The notes below the pieces were generated by a model. The model searched no databases. It was not told the DNA's origin and saw only the letters and a list, made by a program, of their open reading frames with translations. This document shows, piece after piece, positions 7,530-14,031 of a stretch of 14,031 nt of DNA (within the stretch, counting starts at the first letter, position 1; each line of letters opens with the position of its first letter). A program made the translations under genes and the position numbers. This DNA is from JAZGBC01 sp036444495. GTDB taxonomy: Bacteria; Pseudomonadota; Alphaproteobacteria; Kiloniellales; J153. Where the stretch lies: the NCBI GenBank assembly GCA_036444495.1, contig JAZGBC010000085.1, forward strand, positions 1 through 14,031, in the 5' to 3' direction.

Positions 7530-9113
7530 TTATTCCGTCGTCCTGAGCAAGGTGCCGAGAAGCCGGTCCACCGGCGCGTAATCGTCGGTGAGGATGGGGT
7601 TGTCGCTGGCCATGACCCGGTTCTCCAGGTCCTTGGGCGGCCAGCGCACCCAGAGCCGAGAGTCGTCGATCCGGGACTCCAGCCGTTTTACAGGGGTTGG
7701 CTGGTCGCCGGCGACCACCAGGTAGGTGGTCCGCTGGCCGGTCTGAAGCTGTGCGACGTCGACCCAGGTCTCGACGACGGGAAATACCTGGAAAAGGGTC
7801 TTGACCACGCTGAAAAGGAACCGCGACTGGCGCGGGTCGTCGATGATCGTGAGCACGTAGCTGCCCTGTTCCTTCAGACGGCCCCTGACCGTCTCGGCAA
7901 ACTCGAGGGTCACCAGGTGCGCGGGCACGGAAATGTCGCGGAAGGCATCCCCGATAATCACGTCGTAGGCGTCCCCGTTCACCGGCCGGGCGAGCGCGAC
8001 CCGCGCGTCCTCGTGCAGGATTCGGAGGCCGGCGGCGCTATCCAGCCACAGCCGGTCACGCGCGGTTTCCGTCACCTCGGGGTCGATCTCGGCGACCGTG
8101 AGCGCCGCGTCGAGGTAGCGCCGGCGCCAGCCGCGCGGTAGGGTGTAGGCGCCGCCGCCGATGAAGTAGGCGGAGAAGTCGCTCCGGCCTCCGAGGCGGG
8201 TCTCGATCAGCAGATCGGTCAGCTCGATGTAGCTGCTCCAGTAATAGTCCGCCTCCGCCTGGTCGTTCACGCCATGGCCGAGATGGTCCAGCACGAGCAG
8301 CGCGCTGGGGCGGCCGGTCTGTGGCTCCGCGTCGATTACGCGGATGCAGTAATAGCTGCTCTCCCGGTCGCAGGGGCTCACGAAGGCGCCGGAGCGCTCG
8401 CCAAACAACACGAGGCCGGCCGTAAGGACGATCAGCAGGGCGACCGAGGCCGACCCCTTGGCGCTCTGGCGCCGGCTGCTGAGCAGGAAGACGACTGCCG
8501 TGACCGCGTAGATCGCGCTGATTGCCAGGACCGTGCCGGTGGAGCCCAGCCAGGCGATGAAGACATAGCCGCTGGCCAGCGTGCCGGCGATGGCGCCGAG
8601 CGAGCCGAGCGCGAACATCTGGCCGAGCACCCGGCCCTCGCGGCCGGGTGCCAGCGCGATGACCCGCCGCGTCAGCACGGGGCCCACCAGGCCGGGAAAG
8701 AAGGCGGGCAGGAAAAACGCCGCGAGCGAGATCGCCAAGACCGAGGCGACGGTCCCCAGGCCGAGCTGGAGAATCGGGCCCGAGAGTTGACGCAGCAATA
8801 CCAGGCTGAACAGGCTGCTGACGCCCGCCAGGGCGAAAGCGAGGGCGATCCAGGCCGGCTGCCGCCGCTCCGGCTGGTCGCTCAGGTATCCGCCGCACCA
8901 GTTGCCGAGGGAGAGGCCCGCGAGGACGACGGCGATGATCGCGGTCCAACTGTAGAGCGACATGCCGACGTAGGGCGCGAGAAGCCGCCCCGCGGTGATC
9001 TCCATCACCAGTCCGCCGGCCGAGGCAACGAAAAACGCGGCCCCGTAGCCCGACCTCAAGGCCAGGCGTGCCGGTTCCGCTACCTCTAGCTGGTCTTCGA
9101 TCGCAGGGGTCAT
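7530..9113 (-). CDS. Membrane protein fused to a spermidine-synthase-like domain
   Basis: A 527-residue fusion. The N-terminal part (about residues 19-240) has about seven hydrophobic segments, for example FFVASAGGLVMEITAGRLLA and WTAIIAVVLAGLSLGNWCGG, as in proteins annotated 'fused MFS/spermidine synthase'. The C-terminal part has a SpeE/Rossmann methyltransferase fold: G319-GGAYT for the SAM-type nucleotide loop, VAE342-IDPE for ribose contact, HEDAR, and a D389-AF loop followed by VPAHLVTLEF. Authentic polyamine synthases carry a D-S/T-S/T-D-P type loop where this has GDAFRD, so putrescine aminopropylation is doubtful. I chose the ATG at 9113 because GGGAGGAAG lies seven bases upstream and the membrane region follows. 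An upstream in-frame start at 9338 would run through a palindromic repeat and is unlikely. The downstream exported protein begins directly after its stop. Confidence 0.85.
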   Translation of the reverse strand: MTPAIEDQLEVAEPARLALRSGYGAAFFVASAGGLVMEITAGRLLAPYVGMSLYSWTAIIAVVLAGLSLGNWCGGYLSDQPERRQPAWIALAFALAGVSSLFSLVLLRQLSGPILQLGLGTVASVLAISLAAFFLPAFFPGLVGPVLTRRVIALAPGREGRVLGQMFALGSLGAIAGTLASGYVFIAWLGSTGTVLAISAIYAVTAVVFLLSSRRQSAKGSASVALLIVLTAGLVLFGERSGAFVSPCDRESSYYCIRVIDAEPQTGRPSALLVLDHLGHGVNDQAEADYYWSSYIELTDLLIETRLGGRSDFSAYFIGGGAYTLPRGWRRRYLDAALTVAEIDPEVTETARDRLWLDSAAGLRILHEDARVALARPVNGDAYDVIIGDAFRDISVPAHLVTLEFAETVRGRLKEQGSYVLTIIDDPRQSRFLFSVVKTLFQVFPVVETWVDVAQLQTGQRTTYLVVAGDQPTPVKRLESRIDDSRLWVRWPPKDLENRVMASDNPILTDDYAPVDRLLGTLLRTTE

Positions 9114-9212
9114 GCGCGCTTCCTCCCTGCGTTCCCCGCGTTTTGGCCGCTCTCGGGCCGTCCCGCATCCCGTCGATCGGCTGGCGCGGTTGCGGGCCGA
9201 AAGCCCATACGA

Positions 9213-9242
9213 AATATAGTTTATTATTTTTGAATATGACAG
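9213..9242 (-). promoter_or_regulatory. Candidate sigma70-type promoter for the membrane/SpeE-like gene
   Basis: Reading the minus strand, CTGTCA (9242-9237, 4 of 6 matches to TTGACA) is followed after 18 bases by TATATT (9218-9213, 5 of 6 matches to TATAAT). The segment is AT-rich in an otherwise GC-rich window. The implied transcription start is near 9206, leaving a leader of about 90 bases before the ATG at 9113. It lies downstream of the palindromic pair, consistent with a new transcription unit beginning after the GMC gene. Confidence 0.45.
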
Positions 9243-9268
9243 GGCGCTTTGCCGAGGCGGTAGGGGGC

Positions 9269-9330
9269 TAGAGCAATATCCGAACGGCTGGAACCGGTCC
9301 GGTTCCAGCCGTTCGGATAAAATTGCTCTA
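9269..9330. repeat. Palindromic intergenic element A
   Basis: A very strong inverted repeat. Arms of 20 bp, ATCCGAACGGCTGGAACCGG (9278-9297) and its perfect complement (9299-9318), are separated by one T. Outer arms TAGAGCAAT (9269-9277) and ATTGCTCTA (9322-9330) also match perfectly, with three unpaired A bases on one side. The TAGAGCA...TGCTCTA frame is a pattern I associate with dispersed palindromic repeats in alphaproteobacteria; this is recall, not a database result. It lies in the 291-base gap between two same-strand genes and could also fold as an RNA hairpin in the read-through transcript. Confidence 0.8.
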
Positions 9331-9342
9331 CGTCTCAATAGG

Positions 9343-9407
9343 TAGAGCAGCTTTATCCGTACAGTTGGATCGCTGAAAGCGATTCCATCTGAACGGATGC
9401 TGCTCTA
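9343..9407. repeat. Palindromic intergenic element B, overlapping the GMC stop codon
   Basis: A second element of the same plan lies 12 bases from element A. Outer arms TAGAGCAGC (9343-9351) and GCTGCTCTA (9399-9407) are perfect. Inside are ATCCGT (9355-9360) with ACGGAT (9393-9398), and GGATCGCT (9367-9374) with AGCGATTCC (9378-9386, one extra T) around a GAA loop; the middle is less perfect than in element A. Read on the minus strand, the first three bases of the element (9407-9405) are the TAG stop codon of the GMC oxidoreductase gene. The hairpin would form immediately at the 3' end of that mRNA and may act as a terminator or 3'-stabiliser, though no U-run follows. Confidence 0.78.
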
Positions 9408-11024
9408 GCCAGCGCTTTTGCGGTCCTCGCGGATCATGTCGGCGGCCTTTTCCGCGATCATGATGGTGGGCGAGTTGGTGTTGCCCGAGGTGATGGTGGG
9501 CATGATGGAGGCGTCCACCACGCGCAGGCCGCCCACGCCATGCACGCGCAGGCGCTCGTCCACCACGGCCAGGGGATCGCCGCCCATCTTGCAGGTGCCC
9601 ACGGGATGAAAGATCGTCGTGCCGATGTCGCCCGCGACCCGCGCCAGCTCCTCGTCGGATTGCAACTCTGCACCGGGCAGGAACTCCTCCGGCTCGAAGC
9701 GCTTGAGCGCCTGGGCGGCGCAGATGCGCCGCGTCACGCGGATGGCCTCGGCCGCCATGCGGCGGTCGCCGGGGGTGGAGAGGTAGTTCAGCTTGATCTC
9801 GGGCGCCGTTGTCTGTTCCGGGCCCTTGATGCGCACGTGGCCGCGGCTTTCCGGCCGCAGGTTGCAGACCGAGGCGGTGAAGGCCTCGAAGGGATGCAAC
9901 GGCTCGCCCAGCCTGTCGCAACTGAGCGGCTGCACGTGATACTCCAGGTTCGGGGTCTCCAGGCTGGGGTCGCTTTTCACGAAACAGCCCAATTGGCTGG
10001 GCGCCATGACCAGAGGCCCGCGCCGGAACAGGAGGTACTCGATGCCCATGCCGAGCCGTTTGACCGGGTTGTTGGCCCGCAGGTTCATGGTGCGGGTGTT
10101 CTTCACCTTGAACACGGTGCGCACCTGCAGGTGGTCCTGCAGGTTTTCTCCCACGCCGGGTAGTTCGTGCGCCAGCGGAATGCCGTGTTCCTGGAGAAGC
10201 GCGCCGGGGCCGATGCCCGAGAGCTGCAGGATCTGCGGCGAGCCGATGGACCCGGTGGCGAGAATGACCTCGGTGCGCGCCCGCGCCCGCGCCGGCTCCC
10301 CCTTCACGCGCAACTCGATGCCCGTGGCCCGTCCCTCGTGCAGAACCAGGCGCTCGGCCTGGGCGTGGGTAAGCACGGTCAGGTTCGGCCGCCCCCTGGC
10401 CGGGCGCAGGAAGCCCTTGGCGGTAGTCCAGCGCACGCCGCGCCGCTGATTGACCTGGAAGTAGCCGACGCCTTCGTTGTTGCCGCGGTTGAAGTCCTTG
10501 GTGCGCGGAATGCCGGTCTCCTCGGCCGCGTCCGCGAAGGCGTCCAGGATCTCCCAGGAGATGCGCGGCTCCTCCACGCGCCACTCGCCGCCGGCGCCGT
10601 GCGCCTCGTCGGCACCGTGCACGAAGTCCTCCGAGCGCCGGAAATAGGGCAGTACGTCGTCCCAGGCCCAGCCCGGATTGCCCAACTGGCGCCACTGGTC
10701 GTAGTCGCGCGCCTGTCCGCGCATGTAGATCATGCCGTTGATCGACGAACAGCCGCCCAGGACCTTGCCGCGCGGATAGTTGAGCGCCCGGCCGTTCAGT
10801 CCCTCCTCGGCTTCGGTCTTGAAGCACCAGTCGGTGCGCGGGTTGTTCATGGTGAAGAGGTAGCCGACGGGGATGTGGATCCAGATGTAGTTGTCCTTGC
10901 CCCCGGCCTCGAGCAGCAGCACGCGCGACTCAGGGTCCGCCGACAGCCGGTTGGCCAGCACGCAGCCCGCCGTGCCCGCGCCCACGATCACGTAATCGAA
11001 TTCGCCGATGTCCCTGCGTTCCAT
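9405..11024 (-). CDS. GMC-family FAD-dependent oxidoreductase (choline/alcohol dehydrogenase-like)
   Basis: A full-length 539-residue flavoenzyme that oxidises an alcohol group, presumably in the cytoplasm since no signal peptide is seen. The N-terminal FAD motif is YVIVGAGTAGCVLANRLS (residues 11-28), with E39-AG for ribose binding. GMC signature 1 is PRGKVLGGCSSING (84-97) and signature 2 is ATGSIGSPQILQLSGIG. The C-terminal catalytic region has H473-PVGTCKMGG and SGNTNSPT (N515/N517), matching the His-Asn pair of choline oxidase-type enzymes. Choline dehydrogenase is one possible activity, but the family covers many alcohols and no betaine aldehyde dehydrogenase or transporter is in view, so I give no symbol. 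The ATG at 11024 is preceded by GGGAGG at about 12 bases. The TAG stop sits at the edge of palindromic element B. The corrinoid methyltransferase gene lies 165 bases upstream on the same strand. Confidence 0.93.
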   Translation of the reverse strand: MERRDIGEFDYVIVGAGTAGCVLANRLSADPESRVLLLEAGGKDNYIWIHIPVGYLFTMNNPRTDWCFKTEAEEGLNGRALNYPRGKVLGGCSSINGMIYMRGQARDYDQWRQLGNPGWAWDDVLPYFRRSEDFVHGADEAHGAGGEWRVEEPRISWEILDAFADAAEETGIPRTKDFNRGNNEGVGYFQVNQRRGVRWTTAKGFLRPARGRPNLTVLTHAQAERLVLHEGRATGIELRVKGEPARARARTEVILATGSIGSPQILQLSGIGPGALLQEHGIPLAHELPGVGENLQDHLQVRTVFKVKNTRTMNLRANNPVKRLGMGIEYLLFRRGPLVMAPSQLGCFVKSDPSLETPNLEYHVQPLSCDRLGEPLHPFEAFTASVCNLRPESRGHVRIKGPEQTTAPEIKLNYLSTPGDRRMAAEAIRVTRRICAAQALKRFEPEEFLPGAELQSDEELARVAGDIGTTIFHPVGTCKMGGDPLAVVDERLRVHGVGGLRVVDASIMPTITSGNTNSPTIMIAEKAADMIREDRKSAG

Positions 11025-11062
11025 GTCCCCGGATAGCCTCCCGCCAGGTTCATGGATGGATC

Positions 11063-11068
11063 ATAATA
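11063..11068 (-). promoter_or_regulatory. Possible -10 element for the GMC gene
   Basis: On the minus strand TATTAT (11068-11063) matches the -10 consensus at five of six positions and would start transcription about 30 bases before the ATG at 11024. No good -35 is seen at the right distance (CTGAAG is 14 bases away). The tandem repeat at 11096-11128 would then lie at roughly -40 to -72, where activator sites often occur. Weak evidence; read-through from the upstream gene is equally possible. Confidence 0.22.
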
Positions 11069-11095
11069 GCTTCACGCCGGAACTTCAGTCTCTTT

Positions 11096-11128
11096 AGAAT
11101 CGGAAAATCGCCAGAATCGGAAAATCGC
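11096..11128. repeat. 17-bp tandem direct repeat upstream of the GMC gene
   Basis: AGAATCGGAAAATCGCC (11096-11112) is followed at once by AGAATCGGAAAATCGC (11113-11128), then T. The two units are identical over 16 bases. They lie between the corrinoid fusion gene and the GMC gene, which are on the same strand. The spacing of 17 bp is not an exact helical multiple. It may be a regulator-binding pair or a simple slippage duplication. Confidence 0.75.
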
Positions 11129-11189
11129 TGTCCGGCCACTCCCAAAAGCCCGCTGGGGTGGAACGGGTCAATATCAGCGATGGTTGGCC

Positions 11190-13058
11190 TCACGCCGCCG
11201 CCGACTCCAGGCCGACCAGCCGCTTGCAGATGTTCACGGCTTCCGGCGCGTTGTCGCCATAGCCTTCCGCGCCGATCTCCTCGGCAAAGGCGCGCGAGAC
11301 CGGCGCGCCGCCCACGATGACCGGAACATCGAGCCCCTGCGCCTTGATCTCCTCGATGATCAGCCTCATGAAGGGCATGGTGGTCGTGAGCAGCGCCGAG
11401 AGACCGATGACGTCGGCCTGCACCTCCCCGGCCGTTTTCACGATGTCCTCGGCCTTGGTGTTGACCCCCAGATCGACCACCTTGAAGCCGGAGCCCTCCA
11501 GCATCATGCCCACCAGGTTCTTGCCGATGTCGTGCAGGTCGCCGAAGACGGTGGCCATGATCACCGTGCCCTTGGGCTTGGCGTTGGTCTTGGCCAGGAC
11601 GGGGCGCAGCACCGCCACGCCCGCCTTCATGGCCTTGGCGGCCATGAGCATCTCGGGCACGAACATCTCGCCGGCGGCGAAAAGGTCGCCCACCTCTCCC
11701 ATGGGCGGGATCAGGCCCTCGTCGAGGATATCCACCGCCATCTCCCCCTCGTCCAACGCCTGCTGCACGAGCTTGGGGCACTTCTTGTCGTCGAAGACCA
11801 TGACGGTATCGTAGATTTCCTGGTAGATCGGTTTTCTCTCGGCCGCCTCGGCATCCAATTTTGTCCGGTCGATGCCCCCGGCGTAGATGCCCATGAAGCC
11901 CTTGCCACCCTCGACCTCCGCGGCGATACCGTCGGGCCCGCTGAAGATCTGGCCCTCATAGGGCCGTTCCCCGGCGCGGAACTCCTTGATGGCCGAGAGC
12001 GCCGCCTTTACGTGCTCGGTCGGGGTCTGCGCGCTCAGGGAGCAGAGGTAGAGATAGAATTTTTTGCCGTAGGGCCCGGAGCTTCCGACCTCCATGTATT
12101 CGTGGATGCGTTTGCGAATCTCTTCGCTCGGGCCGGTCGTGAGCAGGTGATTGCCGACCCCGAAGCTGAGCGCGCAGCCGCGCCTGTCCGCGTATTCCCT
12201 GATCGGCTTGGTGCCGACCCGGAAACAGTCCGGGTCCTGGACCTTGAGGTACTGCGGCGTGACCTCGAGCTTGATGTCCCAGTATTTTTCCTTGTCCGCG
12301 GCGAAGGAATCGCCCCACCAGTTGTCGCAGCGAATCCCGTCGCCGCCGCCGCACAACTCGCGCAGCTTCAACAGATAGGGCACCGAGAATTCCGCGACGA
12401 TGTCCTCGGTGACGAAGGGTAGCGAGCCGACCGCGTCCTTGCCGTTGGCCACGGTGGCGCCGGGAAGCACCTTGAAGTAGGCGTTGATATAGGGCGCCAG
12501 CACCTCTTCGACCAGGAAGTCCAGCAGCTTGTGCACGAACTTCGGATTCTCGGCCATGGCCATGATGAGCCGCTCGAACTGCATGACCTGCGCGGCCAGA
12601 TTGAGCGGGGCGCAATAGTGGATGTAATGGGTGTAGCCGGTCAGCTCCTTGCAAATTTGCAGGGTTTCGAGCACCCAGGGCATGCGCCCCGACTTGAAGG
12701 GGTCCGGCGCCTTGATGCGCGCCAGGGCTTTCTCGTCTTCGATGATGACGCGCGTGTTGTCCAAGGCCGGGTAGAGCTCGTCGAACCAGGCCATGTCGCC
12801 GCCCAGGGCCTCGGCCTCGACCGAGTAGACGTCCCAGACCAGATCGGGCACGTCGAAACCCAATTCGCGCTGGGCGTCCAGGTTGCCGCGCACGAAAAGT
12901 TCCGGATCGCTGAAGAATTTGCGGCCGTTGTAGCCGCCGTATTTCATGCAGAATTCGGCCATCTGGGCGGTGACGGGGACGAAGTCGGCCTCGCCGCCGT
13001 CGATGATGGCCTTGTATTGCTTAATGCCTTCGCTGAAGTCGTATTCGTACCGGGACAT
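11190..13058 (-). CDS. UroD-family methyltransferase fused to a corrinoid-binding domain
   Basis: A 622-residue cytoplasmic fusion. Residues about 20-365 have the uroporphyrinogen-decarboxylase/MtbA fold: a GPFT-like position at H147-Y-CAPL, VTEDIVAEFSVPYL, LSFGVGNHLLTTGPSEEI, and a terminal C339-SLSAQTPTEHV. Residues about 405-490 form the helical cap of methyltransferase corrinoid proteins (VQQALDEGEMAVDILDEG). Residues about 495-615 form the B12 domain with base-off/His-on motif D507-L-H509-DIG512, then ALLTTTMPFM and VIVGGAPVS. Such pairs move methyl groups between a methylated compound, cobalamin and an acceptor; usually they are separate proteins. The metal site HxCG of MtbA-type enzymes seems to read I242-R-C244-D here. 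The ATG at 13058 fits the family N-terminus (MSRYEYDF), with AGAGG at eight bases; an earlier in-frame start at 13184 adds a basic, non-conserved tail. Substrate unknown. Divergent from the aldolase gene, 165 bases before the GMC gene. Confidence 0.88.
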   Translation of the reverse strand: MSRYEYDFSEGIKQYKAIIDGGEADFVPVTAQMAEFCMKYGGYNGRKFFSDPELFVRGNLDAQRELGFDVPDLVWDVYSVEAEALGGDMAWFDELYPALDNTRVIIEDEKALARIKAPDPFKSGRMPWVLETLQICKELTGYTHYIHYCAPLNLAAQVMQFERLIMAMAENPKFVHKLLDFLVEEVLAPYINAYFKVLPGATVANGKDAVGSLPFVTEDIVAEFSVPYLLKLRELCGGGDGIRCDNWWGDSFAADKEKYWDIKLEVTPQYLKVQDPDCFRVGTKPIREYADRRGCALSFGVGNHLLTTGPSEEIRKRIHEYMEVGSSGPYGKKFYLYLCSLSAQTPTEHVKAALSAIKEFRAGERPYEGQIFSGPDGIAAEVEGGKGFMGIYAGGIDRTKLDAEAAERKPIYQEIYDTVMVFDDKKCPKLVQQALDEGEMAVDILDEGLIPPMGEVGDLFAAGEMFVPEMLMAAKAMKAGVAVLRPVLAKTNAKPKGTVIMATVFGDLHDIGKNLVGMMLEGSGFKVVDLGVNTKAEDIVKTAGEVQADVIGLSALLTTTMPFMRLIIEEIKAQGLDVPVIVGGAPVSRAFAEEIGAEGYGDNAPEAVNICKRLVGLESAAA

Positions 13059-13237
13059 GCTGCAAGCCTCTTCGTAGCTAAGCCGGCCGAAGTCGCCGGC
13101 GGGCCGGTCACGTGCGGCGATCCCGTCCGATTTATGCACCGGAAATGTGCGTCCCGGGCCTTTAGTTCCGCTCGGCCTGGCCATAAAATGACATAGCTAA
13201 TGGGGGCTTTGCGAATCTCGGGGAGGATACCAGCAAC
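13059..13237. other. Divergent spacer between the corrinoid fusion gene and the aldolase gene
   Basis: This 179-base spacer must hold the start signals of both genes. AT-rich words such as CATAAAATG (near 13182) and TTTATGCA (near 13131) are possible -10 regions on the plus and minus strands, but neither has a convincing -35. A short GC-rich inverted repeat, CCGGCC (13083-13088) with GGCCGG (13102-13107), falls in the leader of the corrinoid gene. I see no cobalamin riboswitch B12-box. The aldolase ribosome site GGGGAGGA lies at 13220-13227. Confidence 0.5.
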
Positions 13238-14031
13238 ATGCGGATTTCCCAGCGGGTCAGGAAGATACTTGCTAACTACGAGAGCGACAACCCGGGGACC
13301 AAGGCGAACCTGGCCCGGATCCTCATGCACGGGCGCCTGGGCGGCAGCGGCCGATTGGTCATCCTGCCCGTGGACCAGGGCTTCGAACACGGCCCGGCGC
13401 GCAGCTTCGCACCAAACCCCCCGGCCTATGACCCCCATTACATGTTCAAGCTGGCGATCGATGCGGGCCTCTCCGCCTACGCCGCCCCGCTCGGTATGCT
13501 GGAGGCGGGCGCGGACAGCTACGCCGGTGCCTTGCCCCTCATCCTCAAGGCCAATAGCTCCAATTCGCTAGCCGTCACTATCGACCAGGCGGTCACCGCC
13601 TCGGTGAAAGATGCGCTCAGGCTCGGCTGTTCGGCCGTCGGCTTCACGATCTATCCGGGCTCCGAGCAGCAGTTCGAGATGATCGAGGAGGTGCGCGAGA
13701 TGGCGCTGGAGGCCAAGTCCCACGGCCTGGCGGTGGTGGTCTGGTCCTATCCGCGCGGCGGCAAGCTGTCCAAGGAGGGCGAGACCGCCATGGACATCTG
13801 CGGCTACGCGGCCCAGATGGCGGCCCTCCTCGGCGCGCACATCATCAAGGTCAAGCCGCCCACGGACCACCTGGAGCAGGCCGAGGCCAAGGCGGTCTAC
13901 GAGAAACAGAAGATCGATATCTCGACCCTGCCCAAGCGCATCGCCCACGTCATGCAGTGCGCCTTTAACGGCCGGCGCATCGTGGTCTTCTCCGGCGGCG
14001 CGGCCAAGGACCTGGATTCCGTCTTCGCCGA
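13238..14031 (+). CDS. fbaB: Class I fructose-bisphosphate aldolase (DhnA/FbaB type), 3' end cut by window edge
   Basis: The visible 264 codons match the Schiff-base-forming DhnA/FbaB family, which splits fructose 1,6-bisphosphate into two triose phosphates in the cytoplasm, or runs in reverse for gluconeogenesis and CO2 fixation. Family landmarks are ILPVDQGFEHGPARSF (41-56), GALPLILKANSSNSL (97-111), IDQAVTASVKDAL, AVGFTIYPGSEQ, VVVWSYPRGG and GAHIIK204-VK. K204 aligns with the Schiff-base lysine in the IVKQK segment of E. coli FbaB, as I recall that sequence. RIVVFSGGAAKDLD near the visible end is the phosphate-binding loop region. About 80-90 residues are missing at the right edge if it has the E. 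coli length (350), fewer for shorter relatives. The ATG at 13238 has GGAGG 11 bases upstream. It is divergent from the corrinoid methyltransferase fusion; no functional link is evident. Confidence 0.93.
   Translation, partial: MRISQRVRKILANYESDNPGTKANLARILMHGRLGGSGRLVILPVDQGFEHGPARSFAPNPPAYDPHYMFKLAIDAGLSAYAAPLGMLEAGADSYAGALPLILKANSSNSLAVTIDQAVTASVKDALRLGCSAVGFTIYPGSEQQFEMIEEVREMALEAKSHGLAVVVWSYPRGGKLSKEGETAMDICGYAAQMAALLGAHIIKVKPPTDHLEQAEAKAVYEKQKIDISTLPKRIAHVMQCAFNGRRIVVFSGGAAKDLDSVFA

Noticed and set aside
6897..8141. A 414-codon plus-strand open frame opposite the exported protein and the SpeE-like gene
   Set aside because: It spans two minus-strand genes with better signals (signal peptide, membrane segments, nucleotide loop) and has no recognisable domain.
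9114..9338. N-terminal extension of the SpeE-like membrane protein by 75 residues
   Set aside because: It would translate most of palindromic element A and the candidate promoter. The ATG at 9113 has a strong ribosome site and sits just before the first membrane segment.
11136..11161. Hairpin CCAC-CCCA / TGGG-GTGG downstream of the corrinoid gene as a terminator
   Set aside because: The 8-bp stem has a bulge and no U-run follows on the minus strand, so the evidence is too weak to list it as a feature.
11184..12422. A 412-codon plus-strand open frame opposite the corrinoid fusion gene
   Set aside because: It is antisense to a gene with an intact corrinoid His motif and a complete domain layout; the composition is typical of a GC-rich shadow frame.
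13059..13184. N-terminal extension of the corrinoid fusion protein by 42 residues
   Set aside because: The extension is basic and not like the family; the ATG at 13058 with AGAGG upstream gives the expected N-terminus.
13059..13237. Cobalamin riboswitch in front of the corrinoid gene
   Set aside because: The spacer is only 179 bases and shared with a divergent gene, and no B12-box-like sequence is visible.

Overview
This GC-rich window looks like chromosomal DNA of a proteobacterium, most likely an alphaproteobacterium, that carries the dissimilatory sulfur pathway. The lineage call is inference. It rests on the GC-rich codon use, the proteobacterial flavour of the flanking genes, and TAGAGCA...TGCTCTA palindromes of a kind common in alphaproteobacterial intergenic DNA. 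No rRNA, tRNA, CRISPR, integrase or transposase was found.

Left third (1-6739): a dissimilatory sulfur-energy locus. A dissimilatory-type ATP sulfurylase (sat, minus strand, C-terminus cut by the window edge) is divergent from a tight plus-strand operon qmoA-qmoB-hdrC-hdrB. QmoA and QmoB are HdrA-like flavoproteins that normally exchange electrons with APS reductase. The membrane subunit QmoC is not present; separate HdrC and HdrB proteins take its place, an arrangement known from Gram-positive sulfate reducers. With Sat (APS + PPi <-> ATP + sulfate), the locus would serve APS/sulfite chemistry in the oxidative or reductive direction. The sequence does not show which. aprBA is not in the window. 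The 460-base sat-qmoA spacer holds nested palindromes.

Middle (6756-11024, all minus strand): a GMC-family FAD alcohol dehydrogenase, then a membrane protein fused to a spermidine-synthase-like methyltransferase fold, and a small probably exported helical protein whose ATG directly follows the stop codon of the fusion gene. Between the GMC gene and the fusion gene lie two back-to-back palindromic elements, one of which contains the GMC stop codon.

Right part (11190-14031): a 622-residue fusion of a UroD-family (MtbA-like) methyltransferase domain with a complete corrinoid-binding domain (minus strand). It is divergent from a class I (DhnA/FbaB-type) fructose-bisphosphate aldolase that runs off the right edge. 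A 17-bp tandem repeat lies between the corrinoid gene and the GMC gene.

The points most worth a second look are the soluble QmoAB-HdrCB module beside sat, the methyltransferase-corrinoid fusion with an altered metal-site motif, and the palindromic elements placed at gene boundaries.
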